Part shown: piece by piece, positions 25,881-33,161 of the stretch
Layout: the number at the start of each line of letters is the position of its first letter
Position numbering within the stretch: position 1 is the first letter of the stretch
Origin: CAVPPA01 sp963841325
GTDB lineage: Bacteria > Patescibacteriota > Saccharimonadia > Saccharimonadales > UBA4665
Direction of reading: 5' to 3'
DNA length: 64,000 nt
NCBI GenBank assembly: GCA_963841325.1
Contig: CAWJBZ010000004.1
Span: 1-64,000, forward strand
Made by a program: the position numbers and the translations under genes
The notes under the pieces: model-generated
Database searches by the model: none
What the model was told of the DNA's origin: nothing
Seen by the model: only the letters and a program-made list of their open reading frames with translations

Positions 25881-26216
25881 TTAACTTCCGAAGGCGTTGG
25901 TGGCTAAATCAGTTACAACATTAGAAATAACAAAGGCAGCAATTACTACAGACAAACCAGCCGCAGAATATATAAGCGTGCGTTTCGCTCGAGCAAGATG
26001 TTCGGGATTACCTGAACTCATAATATATTGATAGCCTCCCATTACAAAAAAGCCGGTCGCTACCAGACCGGCTAGAGCAGCCATCACTTGTATAACGCTT
26101 TTTATAAAGTTCTCTACTTGAGTGACTCCCGTAGTATCGGCAAATACCGGATTAGTTAAAACTATAGGTAATTCAACTATTACAAATAACATTATTTTTT
26201 TGGCGGTGTTTATCAT
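25881..26216 (-). CDS. VirB2/TrbC-like pilin
   Basis: 111 aa. Cleavable signal peptide (IMLFVIVELPIVLTNPVFA), then two membrane helices around residues 45-65 and 85-105 joined by a short basic loop (YQYIMSSGNPEHLARAKRT): the TrbC/VirB2 layout. It is the first gene of the T4SS operon with a strong SD (GGAGGGA) and its own promoter, consistent with need for many copies. Confidence 0.82.
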   Translation of the reverse strand: MINTAKKIMLFVIVELPIVLTNPVFADTTGVTQVENFIKSVIQVMAALAGLVATGFFVMGGYQYIMSSGNPEHLARAKRTLIYSAAGLSVVIAAFVISNVVTDLATNAFGS

Positions 26217-26247
26217 GCTAGAGTCCCTCCAATTATTTGTAACTCAA

Positions 26248-26256
26248 AGTATAGCA
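26248..26256 (-). promoter_or_regulatory. Extended -10 of the T4SS operon
   Basis: TGC-TATACT on the minus strand at 26248-26256, followed by a ~25 nt leader with SD GGAGGGA at 26224-26230 before the ATG at 26216. Confidence 0.6.
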
Positions 26257-26498
26257 ATTTTTTATTCGTATATGCAAATATATGTTTACATAAGCACTAT
26301 AGTATCTATTAATGTATTGTCTACAATGGATAATTACTTGCTCTATTTTATGATTCTAATAATGACATAGTTATGCTATAAACTAACCGCTTGAGATTGT
26401 CTTTTCCCTCCTCGAGCCAAACGACAAAAAGACACATGGATATATCCCAATATTCATAAAAGAGCTACAAACTAAAATTGGTGATCAATGCTGCTACT
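26257..26498. other. Intergenic region, no gene seen
   Basis: Between the T4SS promoter and the toxin stop. AT-rich, no ORF with a supported start, no tRNA-like fold. A plus-strand TGC-TATAAA near 26374-26382 could be an extended -10 but has nothing recognisable downstream before the convergent toxin gene. Confidence 0.5.
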
Positions 26499-26768
26499 CT
26501 ACTTGTAACCCTGGATATGAGTACCAATGTCTAGAAAAATAATACTATCATTAGTCTCTTCATAAACAACGCGAATATCACCAGCAACGGAAAATGCTCG
26601 TTTGCCCGCAAGCTTTCCTTTCAGAGGATGATCGTTTAAAGGATTACCTAACTTTTCTACCATAAAAAGTGAAAGACGCTCTTCAAACTGTGTTACAAGC
26701 TTTTCGTGTGGAGTTATTCGTCTTAGAAAGTGTTTTTCAAACTCACGATGCCGTTTAATATCTTTCAT
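26499..26768 (-). CDS. Type II toxin, YafQ/RelE-ParE superfamily
   Basis: 89 aa. FEKHFLRRITPHEKLVTQFEERLSLF, the central PLNDHPLKGKLAGKRAFSVAGDIRVVYEET and the final FLDIGTHIQGY fit the YafQ/RelE fold; the conserved 'R-S/V-x-x-x-G-D-I/Y-R-V-x-Y' strand is intact and a C-terminal His (GTH) is where YafQ has its active-site His. Such toxins cleave mRNA on the ribosome. It overlaps the antitoxin stop by 4 bp. Target activity is inferred from the family. Confidence 0.85.
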   Translation of the reverse strand: MKDIKRHREFEKHFLRRITPHEKLVTQFEERLSLFMVEKLGNPLNDHPLKGKLAGKRAFSVAGDIRVVYEETNDSIIFLDIGTHIQGYK

Positions 26769-27049
26769 CTCAAGTTTTTCATAAACTCTTCAACAGAGTG
26801 ATATGATTTTGAGACGTTTTCCCCTTGTTTAGCTTCTTCAGCCCAACGATTAAGCCTCTTGGCAGCAGCATTAGAAGGTTCACGCCAATCATCGTCGCCG
26901 AGATCAAAGATACGTCCATCAGTTTCAGCTTTAGCCCAAAATCGAATATAAGCCTGTATGGAATCAAAACCAAGTTTAGTAGCTCGTAATTGAAGTTTAT
27001 CCCGAACATTCTTATCAATTGGTACCTGAAGTTTTACTTGTATACTCAT
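26765..27049 (-). CDS. Type II antitoxin (RelB/DinJ-like RHH)
   Basis: 94 aa. N-terminal ribbon-helix-helix: VKLQVPIDKNVRDKLQLRATKLGFDSIQAYIRFW (short motifs 'LQVPIDKNVRD', 'FDSIQAYIRFW'); the C-terminal half is polar and flexible, the part that wraps the toxin. It is the upstream gene of the pair and overlaps the toxin by 4 bp. Transcribed from TTGACA/TATACT; a long dyad covers the -10 and the start codon, the expected autorepression site. Confidence 0.85.
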   Translation of the reverse strand: MSIQVKLQVPIDKNVRDKLQLRATKLGFDSIQAYIRFWAKAETDGRIFDLGDDDWREPSNAAAKRLNRWAEEAKQGENVSKSYHSVEEFMKNLR

Positions 27050-27064
27050 AGTACTAAAAGTATA
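27041..27064. promoter_or_regulatory. Dyad operator of the toxin-antitoxin operon
   Basis: Arms TATACT (27041-27046) and AGTATA (27059-27064) flank a perfect TAGTACTA core (27049-27056); only the two 2-bp linkers break the symmetry. The dyad covers the -10 of the operon and the antitoxin ATG. Confidence 0.6.
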
Positions 27065-27087
27065 TAAAAACTATCTTATTATGTCAA
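27059..27087 (-). promoter_or_regulatory. Promoter of the toxin-antitoxin operon
   Basis: TTGACA (27082-27087), 17 bp, TATACT (27059-27064): 11 of 12 consensus positions. The -10 ends 9 nt before the ATG. Confidence 0.75.
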
Positions 27088-27105
27088 TCCAAATTATATC
27101 TTATC

Positions 27106-27114
27106 TGTTATAAT
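27106..27114 (+). promoter_or_regulatory. Extended -10 of ychF (leaderless)
   Basis: TGT-TATAAT at 27106-27114, then 6 nt, then ATG at 27121. No SD can exist. Confidence 0.65.
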
Positions 27115-27120
27115 TGATAT

Positions 27121-28218
27121 ATGTCTTCCTCGGTCTCCTGCGGTATAGTTGGGTTACCAAATGTCGGTAAATCTACTCTTTTTAATGCTCTCACTAATAA
27201 TAATGTATTGGCAGCTAATTACCCGTTTGCGACAATCGAACCAAATACTGGAATTGTGCCGGTACCAGATGCACGCCTAAAAAAGCTAGCCGAGTTATAC
27301 AAAACTGAGCGAATTATACCGTCAACAGTAACCTTCGTAGATATAGCTGGTCTAGTTGCGGGTGCCAGTAAAGGCGAAGGTCTTGGTAACCAATTTCTAA
27401 GCCATATTCGCAGCACTAATACTATCGTGCAAGTAGTTCGTGCTTTTGAGGATAGTAATGTTGCTCATATCGACGCACATCTGGACCCAAAACGAGACAT
27501 CGATATCGTTAACACTGAATTAATACTAGCCGATTTGCAAACCATAGACAATCGTTTACCTCGTTTAGAAAAAGAAGCTAAAGCCGATGCTAAATTACGC
27601 CCAAATGTTGATGAATTATCCAAAGTTAAAGCACTACTCGACAGCGGAAGACTACTTTCAGCTACTAATAACGGACTAACCTCAAGCAGTTGGTTACAAA
27701 AAGAGCTTCAATTACTCACCTTGAAACCGGTTATTTATGTCTTCAATGTTAGTGATCAGGATCTTGTTAATAACGATAAGCAAGATCAATTAGCAAAGCT
27801 CGTTCCGGGCAACAAGGCGTTGTTCATCTGCGCCAAACTTGAGAGTGAGTTACGCGATTTAGACGAAACTGATTCTCAGGAATTATTAGCAAGTTACGGC
27901 GTAAAAGAGTCTGGACTTATTCAGCTTATTCATTCGGCTTTTGAGATACTAGGACTCCAAAGTTTTTTGACGGCTGGCCCTAAAGAAGTCAGAGCTTGGA
28001 CTATACCGAAAGGAGCCACTGCACCACAAGCTGCTGGAGTTATACATAGCGATTTTGAACGCGGTTTTATTGCTGCTCAAATTGTTAATTATCCTGATTT
28101 AATAACTAGTGGTTCAGAGTTAGCCGTCCGAGCAGCTGGGAAGATTCGCACTGAAGGTAAGGATTATATTATGCAACCCGATGACGTGGTTGAGTTCAGA
28201 TTTAATGTAAGTAGGTAG
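27121..28218 (+). CDS. ychF: Redox-regulated ATPase YchF (OLA1/Obg family)
   Basis: 365 aa, normal length. G1 GLPNVGKSTLFNALTN, G2/switch (NYPFATIEPNTGIVPVPD), G3 DIAGLVAGASKGEGLGNQFL and a C-terminal TGS domain (VRAWTIPKGATAPQAAGVIHSDFERGFI, in part) are intact. YchF binds ATP and ribosomes and influences initiation at weak or leaderless start sites in other bacteria, which is notable here. Single-gene unit, divergent from the toxin-antitoxin operon. Confidence 0.95.
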   Translation: MSSSVSCGIVGLPNVGKSTLFNALTNNNVLAANYPFATIEPNTGIVPVPDARLKKLAELYKTERIIPSTVTFVDIAGLVAGASKGEGLGNQFLSHIRSTNTIVQVVRAFEDSNVAHIDAHLDPKRDIDIVNTELILADLQTIDNRLPRLEKEAKADAKLRPNVDELSKVKALLDSGRLLSATNNGLTSSSWLQKELQLLTLKPVIYVFNVSDQDLVNNDKQDQLAKLVPGNKALFICAKLESELRDLDETDSQELLASYGVKESGLIQLIHSAFEILGLQSFLTAGPKEVRAWTIPKGATAPQAAGVIHSDFERGFIAAQIVNYPDLITSGSELAVRAAGKIRTEGKDYIMQPDDVVEFRFNVSR

Positions 28219-28269
28219 TTTTGGGTTTATTAGAATATTGCATTATCCGCGAGACATTCCCTACTGATC

Positions 28270-28298
28270 TTGTCCAAAACTTAAATTACTCTTATAGT
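28270..28298 (+). promoter_or_regulatory. Promoter of the Crp-family regulator (leaderless)
   Basis: TTGTCC (28270-28275), 17 bp, TATAGT (28293-28298), then 6 nt to the ATG at 28305. Confidence 0.65.
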
Positions 28299-28304
28299 TA
28301 AGTT

Positions 28305-28982
28305 ATGCTTGCGACTTTGGGACAAATGGCAGAATTAGTCAGGTTTTTTCGGGGAAAAGGCCATAAAGTTACCTACCAGAAGGGGGATTTCATCATCGGA
28401 CCCGGCGAGCAACCGCCGGGTGTTTTTTATATTGCTGAAGGTCTTGTTAAAGCTTACGACATTACTCGCTACGGCGACGAAAACCTATTGATAATTCGTA
28501 AAGAGCATGAGGTCTTTCCGCTTATCTGGGCCATAACGGGTCAGGAGAGACAGATCATTTACCGGGCATTGGCTGAAACAACAACTCTTCGTGTCAACCG
28601 ACAAGTATTCATTAATTTCATGCGCCATAACCCCAATGCAATGGCACCTCTTATGGATATGACTATAGAAATGTACCGTTTGCACAGTGAGCACATTATC
28701 AATTTAGAGTATCGGTCGGTGCGCGAGCGGGTTATTTCTTTTCTACTAACCATGTCTAATCGATTCGGTGTTGAAACACCTACCGGTTTATTAATTAACG
28801 TACCGCTCAGGCATCAAGATATTGCCAGCTCCATCAATTCTTCGCGCGAGACAACCAGTCGTGAGCTTTCCATCTTAGAGCGTAAGGGTTATATTGTTGA
28901 TGAATCTTCACATATTCTATTGAAAGACATTCATAAATTGCAGTCGTATTTATCCCGTTCTACCAATTCTACTTCCAGCTAA
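28305..28982 (+). CDS. Crp/Fnr-family transcriptional regulator
   Basis: 225 aa. Cyclic-nucleotide-binding-like beta roll (residues ~15-110: YQKGDFIIGPGEQPPGVFYIAEGLVKAYD), a long dimer helix (~115-145) and a winged helix-turn-helix (RHQDIASSINSSRETTSRELSILERKGYI). The usual cAMP-binding 'RxS' signature is not apparent and there are no Fnr-type cysteines, so the effector is unknown. The stop overlaps the convergent phosphoribosyltransferase-like gene by 14 bp. Confidence 0.88.
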   Translation: MLATLGQMAELVRFFRGKGHKVTYQKGDFIIGPGEQPPGVFYIAEGLVKAYDITRYGDENLLIIRKEHEVFPLIWAITGQERQIIYRALAETTTLRVNRQVFINFMRHNPNAMAPLMDMTIEMYRLHSEHIINLEYRSVRERVISFLLTMSNRFGVETPTGLLINVPLRHQDIASSINSSRETTSRELSILERKGYIVDESSHILLKDIHKLQSYLSRSTNSTSS

Positions 28983-29625
28983 AAATAATTCTCTCAATGA
29001 TTTGAATAATCTTGTCATGTGGTGGTATGTCGCGTTGATCATAATAATGATCAGTGGATATATAGTTTTCAACGACACTTAAGCAATATATTTCATCGGC
29101 GGCTATATGTAGCCGATCAACCGCTTGGACACTGGCTAATGGCGTGGCTACGATCATTTTTTCAATTGGGATGGTTTTTAAATAAGATGCGGCAAGATCA
29201 ATTGCAAAACCGCTACTTAGCCCATCTGATACGAGAATGACATTTCGTCCAATTAGTAGGCGTTTATCAACTGTGTTTCCAGAACCTAATAGATGGTGCA
29301 ACTCATGCAGTTTTTCTAATTTTTCTTGTTCAATGTACTGATAATATTCGCCGATAAATTCATCTAATTCACCTGGTGAATAGGAATCATTAAAAGATAC
29401 TGACCCATCTTGGCTAATTCCTTCGATAGCCTCTAGTTCGCGCGGTAAAGTTATATCCTCACTCAAAAGCAGTGACAATACACAGTGCAACGCCATGGCA
29501 ATTTGGGCTCCAACTACTACCCCGCCGTCGCTTAAAGCTACAACCGCGCAGTTTTCATAGCGATACTTTGGCAGTATCCGATTGGCCAGTATACGTCCGG
29601 CTTGCGTTCGACTCGCAAAGTACAT
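28969..29625 (-). CDS. Phosphoribosyltransferase-fold protein
   Basis: 218 aa. The PRPP-loop region is visible as NVILVSDGLSSGFAIDLA (usual form 'vilVDDgiaTG.t'), with a PRTase-like N-terminal strand (ENCAVVALSDGGVVVGAQIAMALHC). The acidic pair of the PRPP motif is reduced to one Asp, so transferase activity is uncertain; it could be a regulatory or degenerate member. A TGC-TAGACT element at 29632-29640 ends 6 nt before the ATG. Confidence 0.75.
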   Translation of the reverse strand: MYFASRTQAGRILANRILPKYRYENCAVVALSDGGVVVGAQIAMALHCVLSLLLSEDITLPRELEAIEGISQDGSVSFNDSYSPGELDEFIGEYYQYIEQEKLEKLHELHHLLGSGNTVDKRLLIGRNVILVSDGLSSGFAIDLAASYLKTIPIEKMIVATPLASVQAVDRLHIAADEIYCLSVVENYISTDHYYDQRDIPPHDKIIQIIERIIFSWK

Positions 29626-29631
29626 ATCCTT

Positions 29632-29640
29632 AGTCTAGCA
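29632..29640 (-). promoter_or_regulatory. Candidate extended -10 of the phosphoribosyltransferase-like gene
   Basis: TGC-TAGACT on the minus strand, -10 ending 6 nt before the ATG at 29625. The AAGGAT in between is too close to act as an SD. Confidence 0.45.
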
Positions 29641-29666
29641 TTAAGGCTGCCTCTGCCGAAGGCTAC

Positions 29667-30425
29667 TTATTTACCCTTATCAACTGTGGTGTAATGGTTA
29701 GTTTTTGGAACTATTTTCAAAAGATAAAACCGCTCACGGTTGCCTTTAGCCCCAGTAATGTCCGAGTCAGCTTTATTACTAATCACAAAGCTGCTTTTTG
29801 ACCATTCTTCAAAAGCTTTGAGTATGTCGCGTCTGATCCGATTATTTTTAATAATTCCTTTGTGTTTTCGATCGGTGCTGGCAGTTTCAAATTGCGGCTT
29901 AACCATCGCTAAGATAGCTGTCCTGGGTATTGCTAAGCTAGCGATATGTGGCAATACTTCTCGAACTGAAATAAAAGACACGTCAATAAGTACAATGTCA
30001 AATTGTCGTTTAGTTTTAAAATCACGGATGTCAGTTTTTTCATGAAGTTCAATTTTTGGATGATTAATCAAACTTGGGTGAAGTTGTCTGGTACCAGCAT
30101 CCACCGCTACTACCGACAGTGCACCATGTTGTAAGGCATAATCCGTAAAACCACCCGTCGAACTACCCACATCCAGCACTCGTTTGTCACGAAAATCAAT
30201 CTTCAGTTTGGGAACGATACTGGCTAATTTTAGAGCTGCTCGGCTGACGTACTGTTTATTAGTCTTAAGCCTAATTTGGTCATTTTCATCAACCAAACTG
30301 TCAATCTTTGTCACAATTTTGCCATTGACGCTGACTTGTCTAAGTTTAATTAAGCTCTCGGCCTGATGCCTGGAAACTGTTAAGTGCTGGGCTAGCATCG
30401 CTTGATAAAGACGAAGCTTATTCAT
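29667..30425 (-). CDS. tlyA: TlyA-family rRNA 2'-O-methyltransferase (hemolysin A-like)
   Basis: 252 aa. N-terminal S4 RNA-binding domain (residues 1-60, RLYQAMLAQHLTVSRHQAESLI, in part) and an FtsJ/RrmJ-type SAM domain: VLDVGSSTGGFTDYALQHGA, VAVDAGTRQLHP, FDIVLIDVSFISV and AMVKPQFE (K-D-K-E-like set). TlyA enzymes methylate ribose in 16S and 23S rRNA. Overlaps the upstream 2H-phosphoesterase gene by 8 bp. Confidence 0.9.
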   Translation of the reverse strand: MNKLRLYQAMLAQHLTVSRHQAESLIKLRQVSVNGKIVTKIDSLVDENDQIRLKTNKQYVSRAALKLASIVPKLKIDFRDKRVLDVGSSTGGFTDYALQHGALSVVAVDAGTRQLHPSLINHPKIELHEKTDIRDFKTKRQFDIVLIDVSFISVREVLPHIASLAIPRTAILAMVKPQFETASTDRKHKGIIKNNRIRRDILKAFEEWSKSSFVISNKADSDITGAKGNRERFYLLKIVPKTNHYTTVDKGK

Positions 30426-30891
30426 GTTTTAGCGTTACTCCTGAGATGATCTCTTTATACTCTCCTTTTTGTTCAACTATCAAGACTGTATTGATGGAAC
30501 AGATATCGTTTCTAGATAAATGTTTACTGCCTTGTGTGGTGACATGAGGTCGATAAGCAAATGCGGTCTTGGTTGTCTCGTCTACTAACCAGGCATTGTG
30601 CGATCGTAACATTTGTCGTAGCTTACTTTCGATAGCTACTAGCGGGCTGGGGAGTTGTATCAGACTCACTAATTTTTTGCGCTGATGACCAAAATGTGCA
30701 TCTCCGGCAATAATGGCATTAAAAGAGGGGTAGGTTCGTAGCTTTTTCTGGATATCTTCCGTCAGTTCAATGGTAAGAACACCAACCCGAAACCACGGAA
30801 TAATTGTTATATGTAGTGGCCAATTGGTAAATCTTGATCCCAATTCTGGTGGATCGATAAAAACACAAATCAATCGGTCACCAACTTGCAT
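30418..30891 (-). CDS. 2H phosphoesterase / 2'-5' RNA ligase-like protein
   Basis: 157 aa. Two H-x-T motifs about 100 residues apart, LHITIIPWF (~27) and RPHVTTQG (~117), define the 2H (LigT-like) fold, which acts on 2',3'-cyclic phosphate or 2'-5' linkages in RNA. The substrate is unknown. It begins 2 bp after efp and overlaps tlyA, so efp, this gene and tlyA form one RNA-related operon. Confidence 0.82.
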   Translation of the reverse strand: MQVGDRLICVFIDPPELGSRFTNWPLHITIIPWFRVGVLTIELTEDIQKKLRTYPSFNAIIAGDAHFGHQRKKLVSLIQLPSPLVAIESKLRQMLRSHNAWLVDETTKTAFAYRPHVTTQGSKHLSRNDICSINTVLIVEQKGEYKEIISGVTLKHE

Positions 30892-30893
30892 TT

Positions 30894-31460
30894 TTATTCT
30901 TTCACCCGCTCACGGTAGGTACCGGTTGAAGTATCAACCGATATCACATCTCCAGTCTTGATAAACGCCGGTACCTTAATAACTATGCCTGTCTCTAGTG
31001 TGGCATTTTTAGTAATTGTCGTACTGGTGTCTCCTTTTACGGCTGTTTCAGCATGAGTTACTTTCAGGGGTACATTTTTTGGCAAGTCAATGTTAATTGG
31101 GTTACCTGCAAATAGTTGCAAGTTTACTAAATCACCCTCTTTAATATAAGCAGCACTATCACCAATCAGCTCGTTCGGTACAGTAAATTGTTCGAACGAC
31201 GTTTGATTCATAAAATAAAACGACTTGCCGTCATTATAGAGATATTGAACACTTTGATTAGTAATATCCGCGACTTCGAGTTGTTCATTACCCTTGAAAG
31301 TCTTAGCCAGTACTCTACCATCGAGTAAACTTTTAATGCGCACATTAACAATTGAACCACCCCTACCCATCACCTTTTGCGAATAATCAATGACACGATA
31401 GGGTATGCCATCAAGCTGAAAGATAGTTCCCTTTTTAAGATCGGTGATATTTAGAGCCAT
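30894..31460 (-). CDS. efp: Translation elongation factor P
   Basis: 188 aa, three beta-barrel domains as usual. The tip of the first domain, where EF-P carries a modified Lys or Arg, reads QKVMGRGGSIVNV, so an Arg is at or beside the tip; no modification enzyme is encoded nearby. EF-P relieves stalling at polyproline, and this window encodes a Pro-rich protein (the DHH-like protein). Strong SD AAGGAGA before ATG. Confidence 0.94.
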   Translation of the reverse strand: MALNITDLKKGTIFQLDGIPYRVIDYSQKVMGRGGSIVNVRIKSLLDGRVLAKTFKGNEQLEVADITNQSVQYLYNDGKSFYFMNQTSFEQFTVPNELIGDSAAYIKEGDLVNLQLFAGNPINIDLPKNVPLKVTHAETAVKGDTSTTITKNATLETGIVIKVPAFIKTGDVISVDTSTGTYRERVKE

Positions 31461-31471
31461 AACTCTTCTCC

Positions 31472-31804
31472 TTATACTAAATGTTCTGAAATAAGTTCCG
31501 TTTGAGCTGTCAGCTGAGCTACATCAACTGAGCTAAAAATATTGTATTCACTAATGGCTAGAATGTATTTACGTACATCTTCAAGCCGGCGACGACCACT
31601 TTTCAGGTTTCTAAGTTGATCTTCTCTGGTTTCCGATAATTCATAGTCTCGGGCATGGAGACGAACTTCAGTTAACTGTTTTTTAAGCAGAGCGATTTCT
31701 CGGGCAGCTTGAGATTCCAGGGAATAGACATCAATTCCAGATAGCATACTCATAATGCTTTCTTCTAGGCTTTTAGCTGTCAAATACGGTGATATTTGTG
31801 ACAT
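31472..31804 (-). CDS. Hypothetical helical protein, 110 aa
   Basis: Not recognised. Predicted mostly helical, with a heptad-rich stretch ESQAAREIALLKKQLTEVRLHARDYEL (coiled-coil-like, shortened: 'REIALLKKQLTEVRL') and a second helix LRNLKSGRRRLEDVRKYILAI. No membrane segment. It precedes efp by 11 bp and is likely co-transcribed with it. A nucleic-acid or protein scaffold role is possible but unsupported. Confidence 0.6.
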   Translation of the reverse strand: MSQISPYLTAKSLEESIMSMLSGIDVYSLESQAAREIALLKKQLTEVRLHARDYELSETREDQLRNLKSGRRRLEDVRKYILAISEYNIFSSVDVAQLTAQTELISEHLV

Positions 31805-31871
31805 TTTGTAATTGTCTATAAATATTCATCTAAGAAAAATATGCGTATTTCACTGATATAGACATGATTTT

Positions 31872-31890
31872 TAACCGGTAGTATCGGTTA
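31872..31890. repeat. Short inverted repeat downstream of rpsR
   Basis: TAACCG and CGGTTA (6 bp arms, 7 nt loop) lie 16-34 bp after the rpsR stop. On the minus strand it is followed by A-rich rather than T-rich sequence, so it is not a typical intrinsic terminator. Confidence 0.35.
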
Positions 31891-31905
31891 CGCGCTAATA
31901 ATTGA

Positions 31906-32109
31906 TTAATTACTGGCTGTAAATGGTAGTAGTGCAATGTGACGAGCCCGTTTGATGGCCCGAGCTAAATGGCGCTGTTGACTTTCGCTGAGCCCGGTTT
32001 TTTTCCGTGACTCGATTTGTCCGTAGCTATCAATATAGCGCTGTAAAGTCTTGAAGTCTTTGTAGTCAAAATAGGCTACATCGGTCTTAGGTTTAAAAAT
32101 TTTTGCCAT
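31906..32109 (-). CDS. rpsR: 30S ribosomal protein S18
   Basis: 67 aa. KTDVAYFDYKDFKTLQRYIDSYGQI and the RNA-binding AIKRARHIALLPF end are typical S18. It binds S6 on the 30S platform; the rpsF-ssb-rpsR order matches most bacteria. An SD-like AAAGGA is about 18 nt upstream, further than usual. Confidence 0.95.
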   Translation of the reverse strand: MAKIFKPKTDVAYFDYKDFKTLQRYIDSYGQIESRKKTGLSESQQRHLARAIKRARHIALLPFTASN

Positions 32110-32178
32110 ATTTGGTTTACAAAATCCTTTCTATGTTGTGCTCTAATTAATCGACGATATTTTTCGATATAACACTAA

Positions 32179-32622
32179 TTAAAATGGTATGTCGTCTAGA
32201 TTTATTGGTTCGTCGCCAATATCCTCAATTTCGACATTGTCATCCTGTTTAGACGGTTTTGGTTGGTCAGTTGCCGGGGCTGTACCACGACTATCTACGA
32301 AGTTGAAATCTTCTACAATAACTTCAATTTTAGATCGTTTTTGGCCACTGTCTTTATCTTCCCAACTACGTTGCTCCAGATGTCCACTAACTAGCAGGGC
32401 GCGACCTTTTTGTAAATATTGAGCAATAACGTCACCCGCCTTACCCCATGCCACACAATCTAAATAGCTGACGCTTTCTTGTGATGTACCGTCTTGTCCT
32501 CGCCAGGTACGATTAACTGCCAAGGTGAAACCGGTTACATTTTGGCCATTCGGTGTGGTACGCGTCTCAGGGTCACGCGTTAGATTTCCCATTAAAATAA
32601 CTTTATTAAACCCTTTTGCCAT
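32179..32622 (-). CDS. ssb: Single-stranded DNA-binding protein
   Basis: 147 aa. OB fold (residues 1-108: KVILMGNLTRDPETRTTPNGQNV, GHLEQRSWEDKDSGQKRSKIE in part), a short linker and the acidic C-terminal tip ending DDIPF that recruits replication and repair partners. SD GAGGAG. Middle gene of the S6-SSB-S18 operon. Confidence 0.96.
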   Translation of the reverse strand: MAKGFNKVILMGNLTRDPETRTTPNGQNVTGFTLAVNRTWRGQDGTSQESVSYLDCVAWGKAGDVIAQYLQKGRALLVSGHLEQRSWEDKDSGQKRSKIEVIVEDFNFVDSRGTAPATDQPKPSKQDDNVEIEDIGDEPINLDDIPF

Positions 32623-32660
32623 TGTATCTCTCCTCTAATTTATCTCGATTGTACACTTGC

Positions 32661-33050
32661 CTACCGCTCGTCGCTATCCTCATTATTTTCACTGGTCTCT
32701 GCAACGTCAACTTCGCTTTGCTTGGCTAGTAATTTAGCTTTTTCGGCTTCGGCTTTAGCAATAGCTTTCAGGTCTGGTTTAGTTATCAAAAAACGAATGA
32801 CTTCATCAGTAATATTAAGAGTGTTTTCAATCTTTTGTAAACTAGCCGTCGGAAATTCAACTGTATAGAATAGGTAGATAGCATGCTCGTTTTTTTTGAT
32901 TGGGTAGGCTAACTTTCGCTTACCCCAATTGTCAATGTTAGTAACTTTACCGTCGTTGTCGGTAAAAATTTTTTCAACCCGTTTACTAGCCTTGTCCAGA
33001 TCAATTTCCAGATCTGGGTGGTATAAAACAGCAATTTCGTATTGGTTCAA
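32661..33050 (-). CDS. rpsF: 30S ribosomal protein S6
   Basis: 129 aa from the preferred TTG start at 33050 (M-N-Q-Y-E-I-A-V-L-Y-H-P-D-L), which aligns with the normal S6 N-terminus and has an SD GGAGG 5 nt upstream. The ATG at 33062 would place that SD inside the coding region and has none of its own. The core ends near residue 95; a charged Ala/Glu/Lys-rich tail (AEAEKAKLLAKQ...SENNEDSDER) follows. First gene of the operon. Confidence 0.92.
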   Translation of the reverse strand: MNQYEIAVLYHPDLEIDLDKASKRVEKIFTDNDGKVTNIDNWGKRKLAYPIKKNEHAIYLFYTVEFPTASLQKIENTLNITDEVIRFLITKPDLKAIAKAEAEKAKLLAKQSEVDVAETSENNEDSDER

Positions 33051-33116
33051 GACAACCTCCATTGGTTAAAGCCCATGTGCACTAGATGGCCATAAGCTGA
33101 GTTAATAGTGACCCAA

Positions 33117-33145
33117 ATTATACATTATCCACCTCTGTTGGTCAA
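33117..33145 (-). promoter_or_regulatory. Promoter of the rpsF-ssb-rpsR operon
   Basis: TTGACC (33140-33145), 17 bp spacer, TATAAT (33117-33122). The ~60 nt leader can form a short CCAT/ATGG hairpin, but I do not see a clear S6:S18 feedback motif. Confidence 0.75.
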
Positions 33146-33161
33146 TTATTCAACAAAGGAT

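Noticed and set aside
26122..26370. Plus-strand ORF over the VirB2 gene start and T4SS promoter
   Set aside because: Antisense to a well-supported signal peptide and promoter; no supporting SD or domain.
31872..31890. Intrinsic terminator after rpsR
   Set aside because: The stem is followed by A-rich rather than T-rich sequence on the transcribed strand; listed only as a weak inverted repeat.
33063..33116. S6:S18 autoregulatory leader
   Set aside because: A small CCAT/ATGG hairpin is present but the conserved apical motif is not evident.
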